Assembly: GCA_937897265.1 (NCBI GenBank) | Contig: CALCPT010000184.1 | Span: forward strand, 1-9,582 | Direction of reading: 5' to 3' | Origin: an uncultured Alcaligenaceae bacterium | GTDB lineage: Bacteria > Pseudomonadota > Gammaproteobacteria > Burkholderiales > Burkholderiaceae_B | Length of the DNA: 9,582 nucleotides | Part shown: piece by piece, positions 1 to 8,511 of the stretch | Layout: each line of letters opens with the position of its first letter | Numbering within the stretch: the first letter of the stretch is position 1 | Translations under genes and position numbers: made by a program | Notes under the pieces: generated by a model | Databases searched by the model: none | Told to the model about the DNA's origin: nothing | The model's input: the letters and a program-made list of their open reading frames with translations, nothing else

Positions 1-2216
1 CGTTCTTGAGTGGTGTCATCAATTATTTGTTGGCCAACGACAAGATTCATCACGAGTACGTCAAGAACTACACGAACTCTGCCTTTTTGATTAACCCAGA
101 TTACGGGTTTAAAGACGGTTTGTTTACGGGCTATGACGAGGCCAAGCGTTCATACGCTAAAGGTACCTGGACGTACCAAATGGAAGGCGACTTTGCCAAG
201 GTTGATCCAACCTTGCAAGATCCAAACTGCGTCTTCCAGTTGATGAAAAAGCACTTCGCACGCTACACGCCCGAACTCGTGAGCAGCGTCACCGGTACAC
301 CTAAAGATCAGTTCTTGAAAGTGTGCGAGATGATTGCAGCGACCTCGGCTGCGAACAAGACCATGACGATCTTGTACGCATTGGGCTGGACGCAACACTC
401 GATCGGCTCTGAAAATATTCGCACGATGGCAATGATTCAGTTGTTGTTGGGAAATATGGGTATGGCCGGCGGTGGCGTTAATGCGTTGCGTGGTCACGCC
501 AACGTGCAAGGCATTACTGACCAGTGCTTGTATTCAGAAGTGTTGCCTGGGTATTTGTCTTCGCCTGCCGACGCCGATGCGACGTACGATCAGTACAAGG
601 CTGCGCGTACGCCAAAGGCCTTACGCCCTGGGCAGATGAATTTTCCGCAAAACTTTCCGAAGTGGTTTAACAGCCTGATGAAAGCTTGGTATGGCGAGCA
701 TGCCACCACTGAGACTAATTTTGCTTACGATTACTTGCCTAAGCGTGATGCGCCTTACGACATCATGCAGATTTTTGAAAATATGCATCAGGGCAAGATG
801 AATGGCTTTATTTCGTCTGGCTTTAACCCGCTTGCGGCCGTTGCCAATAAGCACAAGATTAGTGCGGCGTTAGCCAAGCTGAAGTACCTTGTGATCGTTG
901 ATCCGCTGTCGACCGAGACCAGCGAGTTTTGGAAAAACTACGGCGAATTTAATAACGTCGATGCAAGCAAAATTCAGACTGAAGTGTTTCGTTTGCCTGG
1001 CACCTGTTTTGCCGAGCAAGACGGTACCTTTACCAATTCAGGCCGCGTGATTCAGTGGCACTGGAAAGCCGCTGATGGCCCAGGTGAGTCAAAGTCTGAC
1101 CAAGAGATTATGGCAGCCTTGTTCACACGCTTGCGCGACATGTACAAGAAAGAGGGCGGTGCTTACGCAGATCCGATTTTGAATCTGACCTGGAACTACA
1201 CCAATCCGTTGAACCCCGACGCAGCTGAAATCAACAAAGAAATTAGCGGTAAAGCTTTGGTTGATTTGAAGGATGCGGCCGGTAACGTACTTGTGCCTGC
1301 TGGTGAGCAACTCGCCGGCTTTGCACAACTCGTGGACAACGGTGGCACGGCTTGCGGCAACTGGATCTACTCAGGGATGTGGAATAAGTCGGGCAATCTG
1401 ACTGCACGTCGCGATCCGACCGACACGTCAGAGCATGGGATTGGTCAAAGCTTGAATTGGGGCTTTGCCTGGCCCGCCAACCGACGTATTCTGTACAACC
1501 GTGCGTCTGCGGACATCAACGGTAAACCTTGGGACGAATCACGTACGGTTCTGAAATGGCTGGGAGATCGGTGGGGCGGTAGTGATATCCCCGACATGCG
1601 TCCAAATGCTAAGCCAGAAGAAAATGTCATGCCGTTCATCATGGTGCAAGAGGGCGTCGCACGCTTATTTGCACCACAAATGGCGGAAGGACCTTTCCCT
1701 GAGCATTACGAGCCGTTTGAGACCCCCTTAGGTCGCAACCCAATGCATCCGAATAACCCGAAGGCGACTTCGAACCCCGCGGCCCGAGTCTACAAGGGCG
1801 ACATGGAAGTCTTTGGCACTCGAAAAGACTATCCGTTTGCCGCGACGACCTATCGTTTGGTTGAGCACTTTCACTATTGGTCAAAACACTCAGACCTGAA
1901 TGCCATCGTGCAACCAGAATTGTTTGTTGAGGTCAGCCAAGAGTTGGCCAAGATGCGTGGGATTGCCTCGGGAGACCGCGTGAAGGTGAGTTCTGCTCGC
2001 GGACACGTGCACGCGAAAGCGATGGTGACGATGCGCTTAAAAGGCATGAAGGTCGATGGCCAGACGATTTATCACGTTGGCATACCGATTCACTTCGGCT
2101 TTAAAGGCTTGACCAAACCAGCACAGCTTGCGAACTCGCTGACGCCCTATGTGGCCGATGCAAACTCTCAGACGCCAGAGTTCAAGGCGTTCTTGGTCAA
2201 CATTGAGAAAGCATAA
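1..2216 (+). CDS. fdoG: Formate dehydrogenase (FdnG/FdoG type) major alpha subunit, 5'-truncated by window edge
   Basis: C-terminal ~737 residues of the large catalytic subunit of respiratory formate dehydrogenase, which oxidises formate to CO2 at a Mo/W-bis(MGD) centre and passes electrons to the beta subunit. The reading frame is open from the window edge; the TTG at base 6 is internal, because the codon before it (TTC, Phe) also fits the family. Segments recognisable from the FdnG/FdoG family are YALGWTQHS, then QLLLGNMGMAGGGVNALRGH (near bases 438-497), KIQTEVFRLPGTCFAE, AEGPFPEHYEPFETPLG, EHFHYWSKH, and a C-terminal molybdopterin-dinucleotide-binding beta-barrel (GDRVKVSSARGHVHAKA). The protein ends QTPEFKAFLVNIEKA, as in E. 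coli FdnG. E. coli FdnG is 1015 residues, so roughly the first 280, including the Tat signal, the 4Fe-4S site and the Sec/Cys residue, lie outside the window. No frameshift or stop is seen. It heads an operon with fdoH 11 nt downstream. Confidence 0.97.
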   Translation, partial: FLSGVINYLLANDKIHHEYVKNYTNSAFLINPDYGFKDGLFTGYDEAKRSYAKGTWTYQMEGDFAKVDPTLQDPNCVFQLMKKHFARYTPELVSSVTGTPKDQFLKVCEMIAATSAANKTMTILYALGWTQHSIGSENIRTMAMIQLLLGNMGMAGGGVNALRGHANVQGITDQCLYSEVLPGYLSSPADADATYDQYKAARTPKALRPGQMNFPQNFPKWFNSLMKAWYGEHATTETNFAYDYLPKRDAPYDIMQIFENMHQGKMNGFISSGFNPLAAVANKHKISAALAKLKYLVIVDPLSTETSEFWKNYGEFNNVDASKIQTEVFRLPGTCFAEQDGTFTNSGRVIQWHWKAADGPGESKSDQEIMAALFTRLRDMYKKEGGAYADPILNLTWNYTNPLNPDAAEINKEISGKALVDLKDAAGNVLVPAGEQLAGFAQLVDNGGTACGNWIYSGMWNKSGNLTARRDPTDTSEHGIGQSLNWGFAWPANRRILYNRASADINGKPWDESRTVLKWLGDRWGGSDIPDMRPNAKPEENVMPFIMVQEGVARLFAPQMAEGPFPEHYEPFETPLGRNPMHPNNPKATSNPAARVYKGDMEVFGTRKDYPFAATTYRLVEHFHYWSKHSDLNAIVQPELFVEVSQELAKMRGIASGDRVKVSSARGHVHAKAMVTMRLKGMKVDGQTIYHVGIPIHFGFKGLTKPAQLANSLTPYVADANSQTPEFKAFLVNIEKA

Positions 2217-2227
2217 GGGGATACGAC

Positions 2228-3109
2228 ATGGCAACTCAAGCACTTCACGTCGTCGCCCAGTCTGCTACGACCATGACTCCACCCGCTGCGGCGGCCAAGA
2301 CAGTTCATGTCGCCAAGCTGATCGATATTTCGAGCTGCATTGGTTGCAAGGCCTGTCAGGTCGCTTGCATGGAGTGGAATGAAACCCGTCCTGCTGTCGG
2401 TGACACCGATGGCACGTATAACAATCCGGTTGAGCTCGGAGCGAATGCTTGGACGGTGATGAAATTTAACGAAGTTGAAAACGCTCAAGGCGGAATCGAC
2501 TGGTTGATTCGCAAAGATGGTTGTATGCATTGCGAAGATCCAGGCTGCCTGAAGGCTTGCCCCAGCCCGGGTGCGATTGTCAAACTTGATAATGGCATTG
2601 TCGATTTCAACTCTGACAAATGTATTGGCTGCGGCTATTGCGTGGCTGGTTGCCCGTTCGATGTGCCAAAGATTTCGCAAACCACCAACAAGGCCACCAA
2701 GTGCACCTTATGTTCGGATCGCGTGTCTGTGGGACAAGAGCCAGCATGCGTGAAAGCCTGCCCGACGCAAGCTCTGACCTTTGGTCCGAAAGATGACCGT
2801 ATCAAATACGCCAACGAACGGATTAAAGATTTGAACGGTCGTGGCTATGACAAGGCGTCTTTGTATAACCCACAAGGTGTGGGTGGCACACACGTGATGT
2901 ATGCGTTGCCGCACGGCGACAAGCCCACGGCTTACAACGGCTTGCCGGCTGATCCAAAGATCTCGTCAACGGTTGGGCTCTGGAAAGGCATCATGAAACC
3001 GATTGCGCTGTTGACCATGGCTGCAACCGTGTTTGCTGGTGTGATTCATTACGCGATCAAGGGCCCGGATACGGTGGATGAAGACCATGATGACTCGAAA
3101 AAGTCTTAA
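2228..3109 (+). CDS. fdoH: Formate dehydrogenase iron-sulfur beta subunit
   Basis: 293-residue electron-transfer subunit (also named FdnH/FdxH), nearly the same length as E. coli FdnH (294). It relays electrons from the alpha subunit to the membrane cytochrome through four [4Fe-4S] clusters. Sixteen cysteines sit in four ferredoxin-like groups: C37/C40/C43/C47, C99/C102/C107/C111, C132/C135/C138/C142 and C159/C162/C174/C178. A single C-terminal membrane helix at about residues 253-277 (GIMKPIALLTMAATVFAGVI) anchors it, followed by an acidic tail. The ATG start has an AAGGGG Shine-Dalgarno at 2215-2220 (7-nt spacer) that overlaps the fdoG stop, which points to coupled translation. The N-terminus is slightly longer and Ala/Thr-rich before the first cluster. 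All cluster ligands are intact. Confidence 0.97.
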   Translation: MATQALHVVAQSATTMTPPAAAAKTVHVAKLIDISSCIGCKACQVACMEWNETRPAVGDTDGTYNNPVELGANAWTVMKFNEVENAQGGIDWLIRKDGCMHCEDPGCLKACPSPGAIVKLDNGIVDFNSDKCIGCGYCVAGCPFDVPKISQTTNKATKCTLCSDRVSVGQEPACVKACPTQALTFGPKDDRIKYANERIKDLNGRGYDKASLYNPQGVGGTHVMYALPHGDKPTAYNGLPADPKISSTVGLWKGIMKPIALLTMAATVFAGVIHYAIKGPDTVDEDHDDSKKS

Positions 3110-3120
3110 GGAGATGAACC

Positions 3121-3750
3121 ATGTCTAATCAACAAGAAGGCATCGTGCGGTACAAGGGTTCAGATCGTTTGAACCATTGGTTGATCGCAATTTTGTTTGT
3201 GTTGGCGGCACTTGGCGGCTTGGCGATGTTTCATCCGTCAATGTTCTTTCTGTCGGGCTTGTTTGGCGGTGGCTCATTGACCAGGATCTTGCATCCGTTT
3301 ATCGGTTCAGCCATGTTTGTGTTGTTTGTGCTGATTTTTTTCAAATTTTGGCACCACAACGTTCTCACGGCGAATGACCGTAAGTGGCTGGGTCAGATCG
3401 GCGATGTGCTGAACAAAAAGCATGATCGCCTGCCTGAGGTGGGTCGTTATAACGGTGGGCAAAAAGCTGCTTTCTGGGTGATGGTCTTGACCATGATCTT
3501 GTTGGTAGTGTCAGGCTTGGCGTTTTGGCGGCCTTACTTTTCACATTACTTTTCAGTCGATGTGACCCGTGTAGCGGCTTTGGTGCACGCCGTGTCAGCC
3601 TGGGTCTTGATCTTGACGATCATTACTCACGTCTATGCAGCACTGTGGGTAAAGGGCACGATTGGTGCGATGTGGACAGGTGTGGTCAGCCGCGCCTGGG
3701 CTCGTAAACATCACCCAGGTTGGTTTAAAGAAGTGACTGGCGGCAAATAA
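3121..3750 (+). CDS. fdoI: Formate dehydrogenase cytochrome b556 gamma subunit
   Basis: 209-residue integral membrane cytochrome b (E. coli FdnI is 217) that carries two b haems and passes electrons to quinone. Four hydrophobic segments are visible at about residues 20-38, 53-76, 116-136 and 148-176. The histidines expected as haem ligands are present: H19 (LNHW), H58 (HPFIG), H156 (VHAVSAW) and H170 (THVYA). These match the FdnI ligand positions 18, 57, 155 and 169 with an offset of one. The ATG is preceded by AAGGAG at 3108-3113 (7-nt spacer), overlapping the fdoH stop. It is the third gene of the fdoGHI unit. The basic C-terminus after the last helix fits a cytoplasmic tail. Confidence 0.96.
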   Translation: MSNQQEGIVRYKGSDRLNHWLIAILFVLAALGGLAMFHPSMFFLSGLFGGGSLTRILHPFIGSAMFVLFVLIFFKFWHHNVLTANDRKWLGQIGDVLNKKHDRLPEVGRYNGGQKAAFWVMVLTMILLVVSGLAFWRPYFSHYFSVDVTRVAALVHAVSAWVLILTIITHVYAALWVKGTIGAMWTGVVSRAWARKHHPGWFKEVTGGK

Positions 3751-3773
3751 CGCGATTTGCGAGAGGTCGCCGG

Positions 3774-3802
3774 CAACAAACAACTATCTTGGTTGCTTGT
3801 TG
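3774..3802 (+). other. Imperfect hairpin downstream of fdoI
   Basis: Inverted repeat CAACAAACAAC ... GTTGCTTGTTG: an 11-position stem with one A·C mismatch and a 7-nt loop. It lies 24 nt after the fdoI stop and directly before a second, perfect hairpin. It is AT-rich and lacks a T tract, so it looks more like an mRNA-end or processing structure than a terminator on its own. Confidence 0.5.
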
Positions 3803-3811
3803 TGTAGTCAA

Positions 3812-3849
3812 CGCAAGGGGAAGACTGATATTCTTCCCCTTGCGCGTTT
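3812..3849 (+). terminator. Strong hairpin between fdoI and fdhE, possible (attenuating) terminator
   Basis: A perfect 13-bp inverted repeat (CGCAAGGGGAAGA at 3812-3824, TCTTCCCCTTGCG at 3832-3844) encloses a 7-nt loop. It is followed by CGTTTA, with only three consecutive T residues from 3847. The stem would be very stable, but the weak T tract makes full Rho-independent termination uncertain. Its position, about 60 nt after fdoI and about 90 nt before fdhE, suits a structure that ends or stabilises the fdoGHI transcript and lowers expression of the accessory/sel genes. Confidence 0.55.
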
Positions 3850-3937
3850 AAGTACACGATCACACTCACCGTTTGGCGTGGTACTAAGCCCCGTCTGTTT
3901 TGGCAGGCACAATAGCATCGAGAGTTGAGATAGCAAC

Positions 3938-4873
3938 ATGAGCGTGAAAGCAGTCAAACTGATACAGCCTGGCGAAATACAAGGCATGCCCGATGACGAT
4001 ACCCCCTTGCTGGTGGTAGTCGATGCGGGTGAAATGTTTCGTGCCCGTGCTGAGCGCATGCATGTGCTCGCAGCTCAGCAAAGCGATTCGCCCTGGCTGG
4101 CCTTTTGTGCGCAGCTTATGCAAGCGCAAGTCGATTGCCTAAGCAGCGTCACGCCACAACCGCTTGACGAAACCGTCGTGCGCGAATCGTTTATTCATAA
4201 ACTACCCCCATTTTCAATCACCACCTGGTTACCTGAAGCACAATGGTCAGTGGTATTCAATGCGCTGAGTGCGGCTCTTGAAGCGCAACCGCTTGCGCCC
4301 GGTGTACGTGGTGCGCTTGAGCGTGTGAAACAAACAGCGGTGGTCGATCAAATACGTCAGGCTAAGGCCTTGCTAGCCGCTGATGAAGCTGCGTTGCCTG
4401 CCGATGCCGTGCCGTTTATTGGTGCTGTGTTGCAGCTGTTGTGGGCTACGCAGTCTAAAACTTTATCTGCATTTGTCGAGTTGCATAAGGGCGAAAGTGG
4501 TCTGTGCCCAGTCTGTGGCTCGCATCCTGTGGCCAGCGTCGTACGTGTGGGCGAACGCGATTTGCATCGTTACTTGATTTGCTCGCTTTGTGCCTCAGAG
4601 TGGTATGCGCCGCGCGCACGCTGCACAAATTGTGAGACCCCTAAAGAGGTGTCGATGCTGGGTGATACGCGTGACAGCGCCTTGCAGGGCGAATGTTGCG
4701 AAGTATGCCGTGGCTATCTCAAACTGATGTTTCAAGCCAAAGAGCCGCTCATCGATGCGGTCGCCGATGACCTCGCCTCGATTAGCCTAGACCTAGCACT
4801 ATCGAGTGAAGGATTTTCTCGCACTGGGCGCAATTTGTTTTTTACGGTGGGTCAGCCGACCTCAACGACTTAG
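3938..4873 (+). CDS. fdhE: Formate dehydrogenase accessory protein FdhE
   Basis: 311-residue cytoplasmic maturation factor (E. coli FdhE is 309) needed for active respiratory formate dehydrogenase; it binds the alpha subunit and carries iron in rubredoxin-like sites. Four CxxC motifs form the zinc-ribbon/rubredoxin-like C-terminal half: C190-C193 (CPVCGSHPVAS), C215-C218 (CSLC), C229-C232 (CTNC) and C254-C257 (CEVC). Other family landmarks are RARAERMHVLA near the N-terminus, SEWYAPRARCTNC, and YLKLMFQAKEP followed by VADDLASISLDL. The ATG is chosen because an in-frame TGA lies 12 nt upstream and the N-terminus aligns with the family; its ribosome binding site is weak. Location after fdoGHI matches the E. 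coli fdoGHI-fdhE order, though here a hairpin-containing gap of 187 nt separates it. Confidence 0.95.
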   Translation: MSVKAVKLIQPGEIQGMPDDDTPLLVVVDAGEMFRARAERMHVLAAQQSDSPWLAFCAQLMQAQVDCLSSVTPQPLDETVVRESFIHKLPPFSITTWLPEAQWSVVFNALSAALEAQPLAPGVRGALERVKQTAVVDQIRQAKALLAADEAALPADAVPFIGAVLQLLWATQSKTLSAFVELHKGESGLCPVCGSHPVASVVRVGERDLHRYLICSLCASEWYAPRARCTNCETPKEVSMLGDTRDSALQGECCEVCRGYLKLMFQAKEPLIDAVADDLASISLDLALSSEGFSRTGRNLFFTVGQPTSTT

Positions 4874-4887
4874 GTATTCAATCCTTT

Positions 4888-6339
4888 ATGAATAAACCAC
4901 CCGTGGCGCGTGCGCCCGTGTCTGAATGGCTTTCACAGTTACCTTCGGTCGATAAGATCCTCTCTCATAAACGCTCCGAAGATTGGGTAACTGAATACGG
5001 TCGCGATGAAGTCTTACGCGTCACTCGCTCAACCCTGTCGCTAGTGCGCCAAGAGTGTCTTGAAAATAAGCGTCTGACCCAACCCGACCTAGACGCCTTG
5101 CTTGAGCAGATTGCACAAAAGCTTAAGGCGCGTGCAACACCTAACCTGCGTCGTGTCATCAATTTAACCGGCACCGTGCTGCACACCAATCTGGGTCGAG
5201 CTGTGATGCCCTCTGAGGTGATTGAGGCTATGGCTAGCGCTGCAGCCGAGCCGTGTGCCCTTGAATACGACTTAGGTGAAGGCAAGCGGGGTGATCGTGA
5301 CGAACTGGTTGAAGAATTGCTGTGTGAGTTAACGGGTGCTGAGGCAGCAACGGTTGTCAATAACAATGCCGCTGCCGTATTTTTATTGCTCAATGCCTTG
5401 TCCAACCGCAAAGAGACCATTGTGTCGCGCGGTGAACTGATTGAAATCGGCGGGGCATTCAGAATCCCCGACATCATGAAGCGCGCAGGCGCGAAACTCG
5501 TTGAGGTTGGCACCACCAACCGCACCCATCCCAAAGACTTTGCTGAGGCGATCAACGCCAAAACAGCGCTGCTGATGAAGGTGCACACCAGTAATTATGT
5601 GGTGCAAGGCTTTACCGCAGAGGTGCCAGAACCCGAATTGGCGCGTATCGCGCATGAACGGCAGTTGCCCTTTGTGGTTGATTTAGGTTCTGGCACGCTA
5701 CTCGACTTGTCGCGTTACGGCTTACCCTCAGAGCCTACCCCTAGGCAAGCGATTGAGGCTGGGGCCGATCTCGTGACCTTCAGTTGCGACAAGTTGCTGG
5801 GTGGCCCACAGGCGGGCATTTTGGTCGGGCGTCGTGACTTGATCCAGAGAATAAAGAAAAACCCCCTTAAGCGCGTGTTGCGTGTGGGCAAGATCACGCT
5901 TGCTGGTCTCGAGGCCGTCTTGCGACTTTATCGCAACCCAGATACCTTGCCGCAGCGCTTGGCGGTGTTGCAATTGTTAACTCGGGCTGAGGGTGAGATG
6001 CAAGCGCAGGCCGAGCGCCTCAGGCCACAGCTGCAAGCGGCCTTAACGTTGTGTGGGCTTTCGCTTAAGACGCAGTCGGTGAAGTCGCAGATCGGCTCGG
6101 GGTCGCTACCGGTTGAGCGCTTACCTTCTGTGGCGCTGGCGATTGAAGCCCAATCTAAAGTCCACGAAAAGAATGTTGTGCGCCTTGAGCGTTTACTGCG
6201 CGCATCGGCGACGGCTGTGATTGGCCGCTTGTCAGAAAAAACGTTGTTATTAGATTTGCGTTGTTTGACGCTCGACAAAGAAAAAGTATTGGTCGAGCAT
6301 ATGTTGGCGGCGCTTGGTCGCTTAGAGGCTGCGCGTTGA
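4888..6339 (+). CDS. selA: L-seryl-tRNA(Sec) selenium transferase (selenocysteine synthase)
   Basis: 483-residue PLP enzyme (E. coli SelA is 463) that converts seryl-tRNA(Sec) to selenocysteinyl-tRNA(Sec) using selenophosphate. The N-terminal domain contains LSQLPSVDKIL. The core carries RRVINLTGTVLHTNLGRAV, then VNNNAAAVFLLLNAL, SRGELIEIGGAFRIPDIM, VGTTNRTH and LLMKVHTSNY. The PLP lysine is K302 in FSCDKLLGGPQAG. IGSGSLPVERLPS and a terminal LLLDLRCL complete the fold. One detail: the residue two before the lysine is Cys (FSCDK), where E. coli SelA has Gly. The gene starts 14 nt after fdhE with no clear Shine-Dalgarno, so it probably depends on coupling to fdhE translation. It lies within the fdhE-selA-selB unit. 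Confidence 0.97.
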   Translation: MNKPPVARAPVSEWLSQLPSVDKILSHKRSEDWVTEYGRDEVLRVTRSTLSLVRQECLENKRLTQPDLDALLEQIAQKLKARATPNLRRVINLTGTVLHTNLGRAVMPSEVIEAMASAAAEPCALEYDLGEGKRGDRDELVEELLCELTGAEAATVVNNNAAAVFLLLNALSNRKETIVSRGELIEIGGAFRIPDIMKRAGAKLVEVGTTNRTHPKDFAEAINAKTALLMKVHTSNYVVQGFTAEVPEPELARIAHERQLPFVVDLGSGTLLDLSRYGLPSEPTPRQAIEAGADLVTFSCDKLLGGPQAGILVGRRDLIQRIKKNPLKRVLRVGKITLAGLEAVLRLYRNPDTLPQRLAVLQLLTRAEGEMQAQAERLRPQLQAALTLCGLSLKTQSVKSQIGSGSLPVERLPSVALAIEAQSKVHEKNVVRLERLLRASATAVIGRLSEKTLLLDLRCLTLDKEKVLVEHMLAALGRLEAAR

Positions 6340-6370
6340 ATGGCTTAGGGGAAACTGTGGAACTGACCCA

Positions 6371-8323
6371 ATGATCATCGGTACCGCTGGCCATATTGAT
6401 CACGGTAAAACTTCACTCGTGAAGGCGCTCACGGGTGTGGATGCCGACCGTCTGCCTGAAGAAAAAGCCCGTGGCATGACGATTGATCTTGGATTCGCTT
6501 ACGCGCCCAATGAACTCAACGAGATTATCGGCTTTGTGGATGTGCCGGGTCACGAAAAATTTGTGCATACGATGGCGGCTGGTGCCGTGGGGATGGATCA
6601 CGGCTTGCTAGTTGTGGCGGCCGATGATGGCATCATGCCGCAAACGCGTGAACACTTAAGAATTTTAGATTTGCTAGGGGTGGCCGGCTTAACGGTTGCA
6701 ATCACGAAATCGGACATGGTCGATGACGTACGCGCGCATCAAGTGCGCGATGAGGTCGCACGTCATGTCGCTCAGACACGGTTTGGCAATGTTGCGTGTC
6801 ATGTTGTGTCTTCGCGTCAAGGCTTGGGTGTGCAAGCGCTTAAGCAAGCTTTGTTTGTGCTTGCGGTTGAACAGCCGCCCGAGCGCGCCAAGCATTTTCG
6901 ATTAGCGATTGATCGGGTGTTTGTGGTCAAGGGGCTTGGTGTCGCAGTGACGGGCGCGGTGATTGCGGGGCAGGTGCGGGTAGGGGATGCGTTGACGCTG
7001 GCGCATGCGGGACTCGAAGTGCGCGTCAGATCGATCCATGCGCAAAATCAAAACGCTGACGTTGCAACAGTGGGCCAGCGTTGCGGTCTGGTGCTCACCG
7101 GTGTTGAGCTGGCTCAAGTGCAGCGTGGTGATTGGTTGTTGGCGCCACAGTTCAATCGTCAGACCTCGCGCATTGATTGTTTACTAAGTGTGCCAGCAGA
7201 CTCAGAACGTGCCTTAAAAGACGGTGAACGTGTCTTGCTGCATCATGGCTGTGACCATGTGGTGGCGCGTTTGATTTTATTAGAGCAGAGCGAGTTGCTG
7301 CCCGGTCACAATGGGTTTGCGCAATGCGTGCTCGAGCGAGCCTTGCCTTTTTGCTGGCATGATCGGGTAGTGCTGCGTGATGGTAGTGCTCGCGTCACGC
7401 TTGCCGGCGCGCAAGTGTTAGATATCGCGCCCCCCGTGCGGGCGCGCAAAACGCCCGAACGCCTCGACACGTTGAAGGTGTTGTGTCAAGCGTCGGCCGG
7501 TGACGTGATTGATACGTTGTTGCGAACTTCGCTGGTACCGCTTGCGCTTGAACAATGGGCCAGCGCGATGAATCGCGATGCGCGAGAGCTCGTTGCGCAG
7601 CTGAGCGAGCCGATTGCAGTGACGCTTAAGGTGGCACAAGTTGATTTGGTGTTTGGCACTCGCGCCCAGACCACGCTGGCTGAACGCCTATTGACTAGCC
7701 TGCAGGCGTTTCATCTCGCCGAACCCGATGAGCCCGGCGTGGCGCTTGAGCGTCTGCGCCGCATGGCCTTGCCGTTTCTAGACGTTGCTGTGTTTAAGGC
7801 GTGGGCGCAATACCAAATTGATACGGGTGCGATTGCCTTAACCGGTAGCTTTGCACATATGCCCGAACATCGCATTACTTTAAGTGCAGCAGAGCAAATT
7901 CTTTGGCAAAAGATTTTTCCTAAGATGCTCGAGCAAGGCTTTGATCCGCCCTGGGTGCGCGATCTGGCCTTAAGTGTGCAAGCGAGCGAAGAGGCCTTAC
8001 GGACCCTACTCAAAAAACAAGCGCGGACCTCGTTGGTGGTGCAGTTAGTCAAGGATTTGTTTTATCCGTATGCAACGATGGTGGCCTTAGCAAACGTCTT
8101 GCGCGAACTGCTGCAGCTTCATGGGGCCGTCAGTGTTGTGCAGTTTCGCGACGCTTCGGGGCTGGGGCGCAAGCGTGCGATTCAAGTGCTTGAGGCGTTT
8201 GACCGAATAGGTTTAACCCGCCGTGTGGTTGCAAACGAGCGTAACGGTCGAGGTGTTGAGAAAGATCACCGTATTTTGCGTAACGCGGGGTTGTTTGTTG
8301 AGGCGGCGTCGGGCGAACGTTAG
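6371..8323 (+). CDS. selB: Selenocysteine-specific translation elongation factor SelB
   Basis: 650-residue GTPase (E. coli SelB is 614) that delivers Sec-tRNA(Sec) to UGA codons by binding the SECIS hairpin in the mRNA. The EF-Tu-like G domain shows GHIDHGKT (residues 7-14), [17 protein letters not shown] (effector region), DVPGHEK (57-63) and TKSD (112-115). Domains II and III follow to about residue 350 ([24 protein letters not shown]). The C-terminal half is the winged-helix array; the last repeat, with [20 protein letters not shown] and RIGLTRR, corresponds to the SECIS-binding module. The ATG is set by the conserved MIIGTAGH start; an AGGGGA sequence near 6347-6352 is far upstream, so initiation signals are weak. 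The gap from selA is 31 nt. Confidence 0.97.
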   Translation: MIIGTAGHIDHGKTSLVKALTGVDADRLPEEKARGMTIDLGFAYAPNELNEIIGFVDVPGHEKFVHTMAAGAVGMDHGLLVVAADDGIMPQTREHLRILDLLGVAGLTVAITKSDMVDDVRAHQVRDEVARHVAQTRFGNVACHVVSSRQGLGVQALKQALFVLAVEQPPERAKHFRLAIDRVFVVKGLGVAVTGAVIAGQVRVGDALTLAHAGLEVRVRSIHAQNQNADVATVGQRCGLVLTGVELAQVQRGDWLLAPQFNRQTSRIDCLLSVPADSERALKDGERVLLHHGCDHVVARLILLEQSELLPGHNGFAQCVLERALPFCWHDRVVLRDGSARVTLAGAQVLDIAPPVRARKTPERLDTLKVLCQASAGDVIDTLLRTSLVPLALEQWASAMNRDARELVAQLSEPIAVTLKVAQVDLVFGTRAQTTLAERLLTSLQAFHLAEPDEPGVALERLRRMALPFLDVAVFKAWAQYQIDTGAIALTGSFAHMPEHRITLSAAEQILWQKIFPKMLEQGFDPPWVRDLALSVQASEEALRTLLKKQARTSLVVQLVKDLFYPYATMVALANVLRELLQLHGAVSVVQFRDASGLGRKRAIQVLEAFDRIGLTRRVVANERNGRGVEKDHRILRNAGLFVEAASGER

Positions 8324-8406
8324 TCTGGCTCTCGCGGCTTGACGTGCGAACGAGGTCGGCTTCAAGAGCGTAGGCTGAGGGCAAATCTGATAAAGTGCAA
8401 CACAAA

Positions 8407-8503
8407 GGAAGAGTCACGCTCTCGGGTGGGACGTCCGGACTTCAAATCCGGGAGGGGCTGTCGTACAGTCCTTGGTGGGTTCGACTCCCATACTCTTCCG
8501 CCA
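8407..8503 (+). tRNA. selC: tRNA-Sec (anticodon UCA), selC, with encoded CCA
   Basis: Unusually long tRNA (97 nt with CCA; E. coli selC is 95). An 8-bp acceptor stem pairs GGAAGAGT (8407-8414) with ACTCTTCC (8492-8499), followed by G73 and CCA. The anticodon arm CCGGA-CTTCAAA-TCCGG (8435-8451) holds anticodon TCA at 8442-8444. A long variable arm of about 7 bp (GGGCTGT/ACAGTCC) and a T-arm GTGGG-TTCGACT-CCCAT complete it. These are the defining traits of bacterial tRNA-Sec, which is charged with serine, converted by SelA and carried by SelB. The D stem (ACGCTC/GGACGT) has one C·A opposition by my pairing. It lies 83 nt after selB and is followed by seven T residues. No convincing promoter is visible upstream; a GATAAA at 8389-8394 is a weak -10 candidate. 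Confidence 0.97.
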
Positions 8504-8511
8504 TTTTTTTA

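Noticed and set aside
6..8. TTG at base 6 as the start of the formate dehydrogenase alpha gene
   Set aside because: The frame is open to the window edge and the homology begins in the middle of the protein, so this is a truncation, not a start.
2168..2680. 170-codon minus-strand ORF over the fdoG/fdoH junction
   Set aside because: Opposite to well-supported genes, no recognisable family and no plausible ribosome binding context.
3872..3930. Sigma-70 promoter for fdhE
   Set aside because: TTGGCG at 3873 and TTGGCA at 3900 resemble -35 boxes, but neither has a good -10 at 16-18 nt spacing.
4965..5588. 207-codon minus-strand ORF inside selA
   Set aside because: Shadow of a strongly conserved selA frame; Ser/Arg-rich low-complexity translation with no recognisable domain.
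8504..8510. T7 tract as a Rho-independent terminator for selC
   Set aside because: No separate hairpin precedes it; only the tRNA acceptor/T arm does, and a gene with its own ribosome binding site follows at once. Kept only as a possible partial terminator.
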